Assembly (NCBI RefSeq): GCF_036231905.1
Contig: NZ_JAZARE010000008.1
Span: forward strand, 62,001 to 126,000
Source: CAMLIZ01 sp036231905
GTDB lineage: Bacteria > Pseudomonadota > Gammaproteobacteria > Burkholderiales > Burkholderiaceae_C
Reading direction: 5' to 3'
DNA length: 64,000 nucleotides
Positions 1 through 6,323 of this stretch are shown in pieces. The notes under the pieces were generated by a model that was given only the letters and a program-made list of their open reading frames with translations, made no database searches and was not told where the DNA came from. The translations under genes and the position numbers were made by a program. How positions within the stretch are numbered: the first letter of the stretch is position 1; each line of letters begins with the position of its first letter.

Positions 1-612
1 GGTGGCCGCATCACCGACGCCGGCATCGAGCTGGACGTGGGCGGTGCGGTGCCGATGACCGTGCTGGCGCGCACGGTGGTCAACGCGGCCGGGCTGGATG
101 CACCGGCAGTCGCCGGCCGCATCGCCGGCCTGGACCCGGCCCACGTGCCACGCGCCTGGTTCAGCAAGGGCAGCTACTTTGCCCTGGCCGGCAAGGCGCC
201 GTTTTCGCGCCTGGTGTATCCGGTGCACGAAGGCAGCTGGCTGGGCGTGCACCTCACGCTGGACCTGGGCGGCCAGGCCCGCTTCGGCCCGGACGCCGAA
301 TGGCTGCCTGAGGACACCCGCAGCAACTGCATCGACTACCGGGTGGACCCGCGGCGTGGCGAGGCGTTCTACGACGCGGTGCGGCGCTACTGGCCCGGCC
401 TGCCGGACGGCGCGCTGCAGCCCGCCTACGCCGGCGTGCGCCCCAAGATCCACGGGCCGGGCGAGCCTGCGCCGGACTTCGTGATCCAGGGGCCGGGGGT
501 GCATGGCGTTGCCGGGCTGGTGAACCTGTTCGGCATCGAGTCGCCCGGGCTCACGTCGGCTCTGGCGATCGGGGAAGCGGTGGTTGGACTGGTGGATCAG
601 TCGCCCGCGTAG
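1..612 (+). CDS. FAD-dependent oxidoreductase, LhgO-like (C-terminal part)
   Basis: The frame is open from base 1 to the TAG at 610-612, so only the last 203 codons of a longer gene are present. The C-terminal stretch GLVNLFGIESPGLTSALAIG and the preceding YAGVRPKIHG segment are typical of the FAD-contacting end of DAO-superfamily enzymes related to L-2-hydroxyglutarate oxidase/dehydrogenase. Family members oxidise a 2-hydroxy acid or an amino acid using FAD; the exact substrate cannot be told without the N-terminal half. Its 3' end overlaps the convergent ParE gene by 16 bp. Assignment to the DAO superfamily is firm, to LhgO moderate. Confidence 0.75.
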   Translation, partial: GGRITDAGIELDVGGAVPMTVLARTVVNAAGLDAPAVAGRIAGLDPAHVPRAWFSKGSYFALAGKAPFSRLVYPVHEGSWLGVHLTLDLGGQARFGPDAEWLPEDTRSNCIDYRVDPRRGEAFYDAVRRYWPGLPDGALQPAYAGVRPKIHGPGEPAPDFVIQGPGVHGVAGLVNLFGIESPGLTSALAIGEAVVGLVDQSPA

Positions 613-893
613 CCCGCCTCGCGCTGGCCGCGGATGGCCAGCACGAACACCACGTCGATGTCGGGAAGGTAGCGATACAAGGCGACGTAGCCCTTGCTGC
701 GCCGGCCGATGACCAACTCACGAAGTTCGTTTTGCGCCGGCCGCCCGATCAGCGGATTGCTGCCCAATATCGACAAGGCCTCGATGATCTCCGGCAGTCG
801 CCGGGAAGCCGCCTCGGGGTCATGCTGCGCCAGGTGCTCGAAGATGCGCTCGAAGTCGTCCGCGACCTCTGGCGCCAGCTCGACGCGGGCCAC
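597..893 (-). CDS. ParE/RelE-family toxin of a type II toxin-antitoxin pair
   Basis: This 98-residue basic protein has the compact ParE/RelE fold signature: an N-terminal 'A.DDFERIFEHLA' helix, a central 'NPLIGRPA.NELRELVIGR' segment and a C-terminal 'VALYRYL...VVFVLAIRGQREAGY' beta hairpin. ParE toxins poison DNA gyrase and RelE toxins cleave ribosome-bound mRNA; the sequence leans to ParE by length and the RGQREAGY ending. It starts with GTG placed immediately after the antitoxin TGA (stop 894-896, start 893), so toxin translation should depend on the antitoxin gene. Its end overlaps the convergent oxidoreductase gene by 16 bp. Confidence 0.85.
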   Translation of the reverse strand: MARVELAPEVADDFERIFEHLAQHDPEAASRRLPEIIEALSILGSNPLIGRPAQNELRELVIGRRSKGYVALYRYLPDIDVVFVLAIRGQREAGYAGD

Positions 894-1178
894 TCAGCGA
901 GCCAGCTTGCGGGCCGCCGGCCGCCGAGGCTTGTTGCCCGCCAGGCGCTCTTCCAGATAGCTGCGCATTTCCGTCCACGGGATGGTCTTGCCCGAACTGG
1001 CAATCTGCTCGAAGCGGCGCTGCGCGGTCTCGTGGAATTCGTTCATCCGCTCGGCCTGATCGGCCTTTTCGGCGATGGCCTCGAGGATGAAGTTGTGCGC
1101 CGTCGTACCGGCGCGTTCTGCCGCCGAGGCCACGCGGGCCTTCAGGGCTTCGGGCAATCGAATGGTGGTGGTCGGCAT
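894..1178 (-). CDS. Antitoxin of the ParE-type TA pair (ribbon-helix-helix)
   Basis: The 94-residue protein begins MPTTTIRLPEALKARVASAA, a classic ribbon-helix-helix DNA-binding N-terminus like that of CopG/ParD-type antitoxins; the C-terminal half is charged and ends in a basic tail, suited to wrapping the toxin. The start is the ATG at 1178, preceded on the minus strand by a GAGGGA ribosome-binding site; longer upstream frames are not supported. It lies directly before the toxin, and a perfect dyad at 1201-1220 sits upstream, as expected for autorepression by the antitoxin or the complex. Confidence 0.85.
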   Translation of the reverse strand: MPTTTIRLPEALKARVASAAERAGTTAHNFILEAIAEKADQAERMNEFHETAQRRFEQIASSGKTIPWTEMRSYLEERLAGNKPRRPAARKLAR

Positions 1179-1200
1179 GGCATTCCCTCGTTTGAAAAAA

Positions 1201-1220
1201 TGTAGCACAACGGTGCTACA
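1201..1220. promoter_or_regulatory. Perfect 8-bp dyad, probable TA operator
   Basis: The arms TGTAGCAC and GTGCTACA flank the 4-bp centre AACG. The site is 23 bp upstream of the antitoxin start codon and 37 bp upstream of greB on the other strand. RHH antitoxins bind such dyads to repress their own operon; binding here is inferred. Confidence 0.7.
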
Positions 1221-1256
1221 AATCCGAGACCCACGGCCCACTAACATCCCATCGCC

Positions 1257-1835
1257 ATGAACAAGGCCTTCACCAAGGAACCCGAAGGCGACGCCGACGA
1301 TGACGACGACGGCGTCGGCCTGCCGCCGCTGCCGCAGGGCACCAAGAACTACCTCACGCCGGCGGGCTACCAGCGCCTGCGCGGCGAGCTGCTGCAACTG
1401 ATCGACGAGGAGCGGCCCAAGGTGGTGGAGGTGGTGTCCTGGGCGGCCAAGAATGGCGACCGCTCTGAAAACGGCGACTACCTCTATGGCAAGAAGCGGC
1501 TGCGCGAGATCGACCGGCGCATCCGCTTCCTCACCAAGCGGCTGGACATCGCCGAGGTGGCCGACCCGTCGGCGCACCACGGCAGCGACCAGATCTTCTT
1601 CGGCGCGACCGTCACCTACGCCAACAGCAAGGGCGAGGAGCGCACCATCACGATCAAGGGCATCGACGAAGCGGACAGCCTCAAGGGCGAGGTCAGCTGG
1701 ATCGCCCCGATCGCACGCGCGCTGCTCAAGGCGCGCGAGGGCGACGAGGTGCAGCTGATGACACCGGCGGGCGTGGACACGATCGAGGTGCTGGCGGTGC
1801 GCTACCCGGCGCCCCGCGAAGGCAGCGGCGGATGA
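1257..1835 (+). CDS. greB: Transcription elongation factor GreB
   Basis: GreB rescues backtracked RNA polymerase by stimulating transcript cleavage through the secondary channel. The protein has the two-part Gre architecture: an N-terminal coiled coil (about residues 30-105) with the tip motif NGDRSENGDYLYGKKRLREI carrying the acidic catalytic residues, then a C-terminal FKBP-like domain with 'GATVTYA...ERTITIKGIDEAD'. The YGKKRLREIDRRIRFL sequence favours GreB over GreA. It has an unusual acidic N-terminal lead (GDADDDDDG). In Burkholderiales greB commonly lies beside spoT; here about 15 kb of other genes separate the two. Confidence 0.96.
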   Translation: MNKAFTKEPEGDADDDDDGVGLPPLPQGTKNYLTPAGYQRLRGELLQLIDEERPKVVEVVSWAAKNGDRSENGDYLYGKKRLREIDRRIRFLTKRLDIAEVADPSAHHGSDQIFFGATVTYANSKGEERTITIKGIDEADSLKGEVSWIAPIARALLKAREGDEVQLMTPAGVDTIEVLAVRYPAPREGSGG

Positions 1836-1893
1836 CGGGGCCACAGGCCGTCGGGGCGGGGCGCGCCGGAAAACAGGCTTGCGACCGGCAACC

Positions 1894-1909
1894 GCTGTCT
1901 TGCGACAGC
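1894..1909. other. Small hairpin downstream of greB
   Basis: GCTGTC and GACAGC flank a TTGC loop, giving a perfect 6-bp stem about 60 bp behind the greB stop. No T-run follows on either strand, so it is not a canonical intrinsic terminator. The remaining 231-bp gap between greB and the regulator gene holds only the CRP-like sites listed separately. Confidence 0.35.
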
Positions 1910-2011
1910 ACAGCATCACCGGCCGCAGCCACTCCCTGCCTTGTGGGCCCGCTCAGGCCTCCTGTGCTTTTCCTCTCCGCCGCACTGTAGAGGCCCGGTG
2001 GCGCCGGGGCC

Positions 2012-2026
2012 AGTGACCATGTCACC
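2012..2026. promoter_or_regulatory. CRP-like dyad, upstream copy
   Basis: The sequence AGTGAC-CAT-GTCACCT forms a perfect GTGAC/GTCAC dyad with a 3-bp centre. Half-site spacing is one base shorter than the canonical GTGA-N6-TCAC. It lies 41 bp upstream of the regulator start codon and beside the better site at 2034-2049. Confidence 0.4.
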
Positions 2027-2033
2027 TGGGGCA

Positions 2034-2049
2034 AGTGAACCGCGTCACA
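2034..2049. promoter_or_regulatory. CRP-type site AGTGA-N6-TCACA upstream of its regulator gene
   Basis: The half sites AGTGA and TCACA are separated by six bases, matching the CRP consensus TGTGA-N6-TCACA at nine of ten positions. A CATAAT -10-like hexamer at 2054-2059 lies just downstream, only 8 bp before the ATG, so bound regulator would overlap the core promoter and a nearly leaderless mRNA is possible. Autorepression is inferred. Confidence 0.55.
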
Positions 2050-2066
2050 CCCGCATAATCACCGCC

Positions 2067-2711
2067 ATGTCCAGCGAACCGTTCCGCGACGACCGGCTGC
2101 CCCAGCCGCTGCTGGAGGCCATCGCGGCCCGCGGCGGCGTGCGCAGCTTTCCGGCCAACGCCATCCTCATCAACGAGGGCGACACCACCGAGTCTCTCTA
2201 CATCGTGCTCAGCGGCCGGGTGAAGGCGTATTCCGCTGGCGACAGCGGCCGCGAGGTGGTGCTCAACGAGCTGGGCCCGGGCGAGTACCTGGGCGAGCTG
2301 TCACTGGACGGCGAAAAGCGATCGGTGTCGGTGAAGACGATGGAGCCCACCACCTGCTGCGTGGTGCAGGGCGCCGACCTGCGCGAGGTGCTGGCGCAGC
2401 ATCCGGACTTCGCCCTGCACCTCACCCACAAGCTGATCCGCATGGTGCGCCGCCTCACCGGGCAGGTGAAGAGCCTGGCGCTGCAGGATGTGTATGGCCG
2501 CGTGGTGCGCGTGCTCATGGAGCTGAGCGAGCCGCAGGGCGACGAGCGCGTCGTGCGCGCGCGGCTCACGCAGCAGGACATTGCCGACCGGGTGGGCTCC
2601 TCGCGGGAGATGGTGAACCGCATCATGAAGGAGCTCACCGTCGGCGGCTACGTCGCCCTGCGCGAGGACCGCCAGATCGTCATCCTGAAGAAGCTGCCGG
2701 CTGCCTGGTAG
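2067..2711 (+). CDS. Crp/Fnr-family transcription regulator (CRP-like)
   Basis: The 214-residue protein has an N-terminal cyclic-nucleotide-binding beta roll (about residues 15-125, with GEYLGELSLDGEKRSVSV resembling the GEL...RS phosphate-binding cassette of CRP), a dimer helix and a C-terminal winged helix. The recognition helix SSREMVNRIMKEL keeps the R-E-x3-R residues that CRP uses to read GTGA/TCAC. There are no FNR-type N-terminal cysteines. ATG 2067 is chosen because the domain starts there; the longer open frame adds only low-complexity residues. GTGA-N6-TCAC sites lie at its own promoter and upstream of the FAD oxidase at 3505, suggesting a local regulon. Confidence 0.88.
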   Translation: MSSEPFRDDRLPQPLLEAIAARGGVRSFPANAILINEGDTTESLYIVLSGRVKAYSAGDSGREVVLNELGPGEYLGELSLDGEKRSVSVKTMEPTTCCVVQGADLREVLAQHPDFALHLTHKLIRMVRRLTGQVKSLALQDVYGRVVRVLMELSEPQGDERVVRARLTQQDIADRVGSSREMVNRIMKELTVGGYVALREDRQIVILKKLPAAW

Positions 2712-2726
2712 CCGGGCCGGCTGCCC

Positions 2727-3347
2727 TCAGTGCAGCCCCGGCGTCGCGCTGCCCCGCGCACCGGCATCCACCTGCACGCGGCGCACCCGGTCGAGGTGAG
2801 CGCGGGTGCGCTCGTCCAGGATGCGCGCCAGCAGCTCGTGGCGGCGCTCGTCCAGCCGCAGCGACAGCCGGTGCAGGCGCGTGGGCACCAGCTGCGTGCG
2901 CACCAGCCAGCGCCAGGACGGCGCCGGCAGGGTCACGGCATACAGCTGCGCCGTCGGTCGGCGCTGCGCGTCGGTCTGCAGCGTGCCGGCCAGCATCACC
3001 AGGTCGGTCGGCCCCGAGGTGGTGAGGCTGGCGGTCCACCAGGCATCGAGCAAGGCGGTGGCTTCATCGGGCAGGGCGACGCCGCCGCGCCGGTCCAGCA
3101 GCCCGGCCAGGCCCGGGTCGGCGCGCAGCGCACCGGCCAGCATGGGCAGCGGCAGCGTCTGCTGCGAGGACGCTTCGGCCACCCAGCCGGAGGTCTCCAG
3201 CGTGGTGGACAGCGTCTGCCACAGGGGCGCACCCTCCTCCTCCGCCAGGGCACAGGCCTGCAGCGCCGATCGCGTCCAGGCCTGCATGCCGGCCGGCTGC
3301 GGCACCGTGGCCACGGTGAGCAGCGATCCAATCGTGGTCAATTCCAT
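2727..3347 (-). CDS. Conserved-looking protein of unknown function
   Basis: I do not recognise this 206-residue protein. It has no signal peptide, membrane segment or obvious catalytic motif. The first 120 residues are Ala/Leu/Thr-rich and probably helical; the end (about 145-195) is strongly basic, with 'LHRLSLRLDERRHELLARI' suggesting an amphipathic helix. It is convergent with the CRP-like regulator gene (15-bp gap) and divergent from the FAD oxidase, sharing a 157-bp intergenic region with two CRP-like sites, so it may be a target of that regulator. Codon usage matches its neighbours, which supports it being real. Confidence 0.6.
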   Translation of the reverse strand: MELTTIGSLLTVATVPQPAGMQAWTRSALQACALAEEEGAPLWQTLSTTLETSGWVAEASSQQTLPLPMLAGALRADPGLAGLLDRRGGVALPDEATALLDAWWTASLTTSGPTDLVMLAGTLQTDAQRRPTAQLYAVTLPAPSWRWLVRTQLVPTRLHRLSLRLDERRHELLARILDERTRAHLDRVRRVQVDAGARGSATPGLH

Positions 3348-3382
3348 CGTCGGCAGTGTCCCCAGGCCATCGCCAACTCCGA

Positions 3383-3398
3383 AGCGAAGCAGGTCACC
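3383..3398. promoter_or_regulatory. Degenerate CRP-like site
   Basis: AGCGA-AGCAGG-TCACC resembles the site at 3406-3421 (AGTGA-AGCAGT-TCACA) base for base, including the AGCAG spacer, and is offset by 23 bp, about two helical turns. It lies between the divergent genes starting at 3347 and 3505. Confidence 0.4.
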
Positions 3399-3405
3399 CC
3401 GCCGC

Positions 3406-3421
3406 AGTGAAGCAGTTCACA
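3406..3421. promoter_or_regulatory. CRP-type site AGTGA-N6-TCACA upstream of the FAD oxidase gene
   Basis: Half sites AGTGA and TCACA are identical to those in front of the regulator gene at 2034-2049, with a different six-base spacer. A -10-like TAACGT with an upstream TG lies at 3446-3451; its predicted start point would put the site near -42 to -45, close to the -41.5 of class II CRP activation. This is inference from spacing. Confidence 0.55.
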
Positions 3422-3504
3422 CGGCCGGCAGCTGGCGCTGCGTGCTAACGTGCCACGCACTCCAACAAGCGCCTGGCCAAGGCGCGCAGCCCGAGGGAAT
3501 CACC

Positions 3505-5058
3505 ATGTGGCGCAGAACACGCAGGCAGCAGGCACGCCTGCAGAAACTCCATGGCTGGGGGCAATCGGTACAAGCCTTTGCCGCGCCTTTCAGCGGCGAC
3601 GACGTGACCGCGCTGCAGGCCAGCCTGCAAGGCGACGTGGTGCTGCCGGCCGACGCCAGCTACCCCGCCAACCGGCAGCTGAGCAACCTGGCCTTCCAGA
3701 ACTTTCCGCTGCTGATCGCGTACTGCGAGGTCTTCAGCGACGTGGCCAAGTGCCTGGCCTTTGCGCACACGCACAAGCTCTGGGTCACCACGAGGTCGGG
3801 CGGCCACAGCACCGCCGGCTTCAGCACCAACAACGGCATGGTCATCGACACCAGCCGCATGAACGGCGTGTACGTGGACGCCGAGCAGCAGCGCGCGGTG
3901 GTCGGCCCGGGCACCAACTGGGCGCACCTCAACGCCACGCTGGCCGACTACCAGCTGCATGTGCCCACCGGCGTGTGTGGCGATGTGTGCGTGGCCGGCT
4001 TCATGCAAGGCGGTGGCTACGGCCTCACCAGCCGCAAGTTCGGCATGAACTGCGACAACGTCACCAGCCTGCTGGTGATGCTGGCCGACGGGCGCATCGT
4101 GAAGGCCGACGAGCACACCCACGCCGACCTGTTCTGGGCGATGCGTGGCGGCACCGGCAACAACTTCGGCATCCTGCTGCAGGCCACCTACCGGCTGCAC
4201 CCGCTGCCGCTGCTGTGGGGCTATGGCCTGCGCTGGACGCTGGACCAGGCGCCGGCCGCCATGGTGGCCCTGCAGAAGAGCTACATGGCCGATGGCGTGA
4301 GCGGCGACCTGGGCTACATGGGCGCCTTCGTCTTCGAAGGCCCAGGCGGCGAAACGCCGGGCGAGCCGGTGCTCATCATGCGTGGGGTGTACTGGGGCGA
4401 GCGCAAGGCGGGCCTCAAGCTGCTGCTGCCGCTGATCGAGGACACCGGCGCCACCTTGCAACTCGACAAGGTGGGCACCTACCAGGAACTGAACGACTGG
4501 CTGTTCGAAACGCCGGAGCCGGTGCCCAATTGCCCCGACCTGGCGCGCGAGGACAAACAAAGCACCTACATCGCCCGGCGCCTGAAGCTCAAGGAATGGA
4601 AGAAGGTGTGCGACCTCTTCCGCAAGAGCCCCAACCCCTGGAGCTGCTTCGCGATCGAGCCCTATGGCGGCGCCATCAATGCGGTGAAGCGCGATGCCAC
4701 CGCGTTCGTGCATCGTGACAGCGACATGGACTTCTTCGTCGACGTGTTCTGGATGACCGATCAACAGCGCCTGGAAGTGCAGGCCTGGCTGGACGAGTGC
4801 ATGGTGGTGATGAACGGCTTTGGCAACGGCGAGAGCTACCAGAACTACCCGCGCCTGAGCCAGCTGGACTATCGGGAGCGGTATTGGAAGGAGGCGTTCC
4901 CCAAGCTGCTGGCGGTGAAGAGGAAGTACGACCCGGGGAACTTCTTCAGGTATGCGCAGAGCGTGTCGCCGGGGGACGGGGAACGGTGGCCGAAGGCGGA
5001 GAAGGGCGGAGCGGTGGTGGCGGTGCCGTGGAGTGGCGTGCCGGTGTCGAACGACTGA
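3505..5058 (+). CDS. FAD-linked oxidase, berberine-bridge-enzyme type (likely bicovalent flavin)
   Basis: The 517-residue protein has a PCMH-type FAD-binding domain (about residues 60-240) and a C-terminal BBE segment with NYPRLSQLDYRERYW and the closing KYDPGNFFRYAQSV. Two flavin-linking residues are visible: His in TRSGGHSTAG (8-alpha histidyl) and Cys in PTGVCGDVCVAGFMQGGGYG, at the place of the 6-S-cysteinyl residue of bicovalent members. Such enzymes oxidise sugars, alcohols or natural products with O2 and make H2O2. No signal peptide is visible. ATG 3505 follows GAGGGAAT; the 230-residue open extension upstream is a shadow across the divergent gene. CRP-like sites precede it. Confidence 0.88.
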   Translation: MWRRTRRQQARLQKLHGWGQSVQAFAAPFSGDDVTALQASLQGDVVLPADASYPANRQLSNLAFQNFPLLIAYCEVFSDVAKCLAFAHTHKLWVTTRSGGHSTAGFSTNNGMVIDTSRMNGVYVDAEQQRAVVGPGTNWAHLNATLADYQLHVPTGVCGDVCVAGFMQGGGYGLTSRKFGMNCDNVTSLLVMLADGRIVKADEHTHADLFWAMRGGTGNNFGILLQATYRLHPLPLLWGYGLRWTLDQAPAAMVALQKSYMADGVSGDLGYMGAFVFEGPGGETPGEPVLIMRGVYWGERKAGLKLLLPLIEDTGATLQLDKVGTYQELNDWLFETPEPVPNCPDLAREDKQSTYIARRLKLKEWKKVCDLFRKSPNPWSCFAIEPYGGAINAVKRDATAFVHRDSDMDFFVDVFWMTDQQRLEVQAWLDECMVVMNGFGNGESYQNYPRLSQLDYRERYWKEAFPKLLAVKRKYDPGNFFRYAQSVSPGDGERWPKAEKGGAVVAVPWSGVPVSND

Positions 5059-5067
5059 TTTGGAACC

Positions 5068-5499
5068 ATGCCCCCTTCTCTCAACCCCGCGCTCCTACTA
5101 GCCGCAGCGCTGAGTTTCATCGCCGCCCTGCTCCACCTCGGCTGCATCCTGGGCGGCCCGGCGTGGTACCGCTTCTTCGGTGCCGGGGAGCGCATGGCGC
5201 AGGCGGCGGCACGCGGGTCCTGGGTGCCCGCGGGCGTCACGGCCGGCATCACGCTGGTGCTGCTGGCGTGGGCCGCCTATGCCTTGTCGGCCGCCGGCGC
5301 GGTGCCCCGCTTGCCCCTGCTGAAGGCCGCCATCGTCGCCATCACCGTGGTGTACCTGCTGCGCGGCCTGGTGCTGGTGCCCGCACTGGTGTTCAAGCCG
5401 ACGCACGTCACGCCCTTCGTGGTGTGGAGCTCGCTGATCTGCCTGGGTTACGGGCTGGTCCACCTGCTGGGGGTAGTACAGGTGTGGGGGCGCTTGTGA
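5068..5499 (+). CDS. Small four-helix integral membrane protein, unknown function
   Basis: The 143-residue protein has four predicted transmembrane helices at roughly residues 8-28, 54-74, 84-106 and 115-138. A conserved-looking HLGCILGGPAWYRFFGAGER loop follows the first helix, a pattern I associate with uncharacterised inner-membrane proteins of proteobacteria. It starts 9 bp after the FAD oxidase stop and is probably cotranscribed with it. No transport or enzyme motif is visible. Confidence 0.7.
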   Translation: MPPSLNPALLLAAALSFIAALLHLGCILGGPAWYRFFGAGERMAQAAARGSWVPAGVTAGITLVLLAWAAYALSAAGAVPRLPLLKAAIVAITVVYLLRGLVLVPALVFKPTHVTPFVVWSSLICLGYGLVHLLGVVQVWGRL

Positions 5500-5592
5500 C
5501 ATGAGCGCCAATTCCGTAGTTCGCCGCGCTGAAGAACGAGCGGCGCTGGCTGGCAACCTCTGGAGTGTGTTGTGAGCAGTCGGGACTCGAAG

Positions 5593-6216
5593 ATGACCCG
5601 CCGTACTTTGCTGGCTGGACTGACAGGGTGTCTGGCTGCCTGTGCGCAGGCGCCTTTGCGGCAACCGCTCGTGCCTGCAACAAGAACCGTGCTGATCTCT
5701 GACCTGGAGGTGACGCGCGCAGTTGCTGCGGTGGTGGATGCTCGGCCGCCCGCCGACCGGGAGTCGCTGACTCTGGATCACGGCTTTCGTTTCGGCGACG
5801 CTGTTCTCAGCCCGTCGCCGGCGGATGCAGTGGCAGCGGAATTCGCGCGGGCTGTGCAGCGGCATCGCAACCGGGATGCGATTCTTCGCCACTTGTCGGG
5901 TGCGGCGCCCGAGCTGGTGGGCTTCAGCGTGGCGGTCGTGGGTCGCAATCTGACGGATGACGTTCGCAAGAACCAGCCGCCCGGTTTCAGCGCCGCGGAA
6001 TACCTGGTCGCCAATCTGTTGGATCACGCGGCCGGTGTCTCGGAAGCCGACGCTCGGGTGTCCATGAACATCAGTGGCCAAACCCGTTTCGCCTATGCGG
6101 TGGAGAAGTACTTCGGTGCACTCCCAGCCGACTTCATGGTGCATCCCGTCCGCCGCGCGATAGAGAACATCGTGGAGCAGGTCTCCCGGGCGCTTGAGCG
6201 AGGCATGCCGTTTTGA
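5593..6216 (+). CDS. Predicted lipoprotein, unknown function
   Basis: The protein begins MTRRTLLAGLTGCLAACAQA: a twin-arginine-like n-region, a short hydrophobic core and a lipobox LAAC, so it is probably exported and lipidated at Cys 17. The start could also be GTG 5572, but ATG 5593 puts the signal peptide at the N-terminus. The mature 190 residues contain no motif I can name. It stands alone between the membrane-protein gene and the four-gene LodA-like operon, with 107 bp to the latter; that gap holds a 10-bp palindrome GGATCGATCC at 6230-6239 but no clear promoter. Confidence 0.65.
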   Translation: MTRRTLLAGLTGCLAACAQAPLRQPLVPATRTVLISDLEVTRAVAAVVDARPPADRESLTLDHGFRFGDAVLSPSPADAVAAEFARAVQRHRNRDAILRHLSGAAPELVGFSVAVVGRNLTDDVRKNQPPGFSAAEYLVANLLDHAAGVSEADARVSMNISGQTRFAYAVEKYFGALPADFMVHPVRRAIENIVEQVSRALERGMPF

Positions 6217-6323
6217 ACGGCGCGCACGCGGATCGATCCGGAGCCAGGCGATGCTGCCTGCCACTCTGAACTGCGATTCACGCCTCGCACAGAGCCTCAA
6301 CGACAGGTTTTCAGGAAGCAACC

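Noticed and set aside
1179..1919. N-terminal extension of the antitoxin frame
   Set aside because: Lies opposite greB and spans the operator; the RHH domain begins at 1178.
2806..3504. N-terminal extension of the FAD oxidase frame
   Set aside because: Crosses the divergent unknown gene and both CRP-like sites; the protein family starts near ATG 3505 with a ribosome-binding site.
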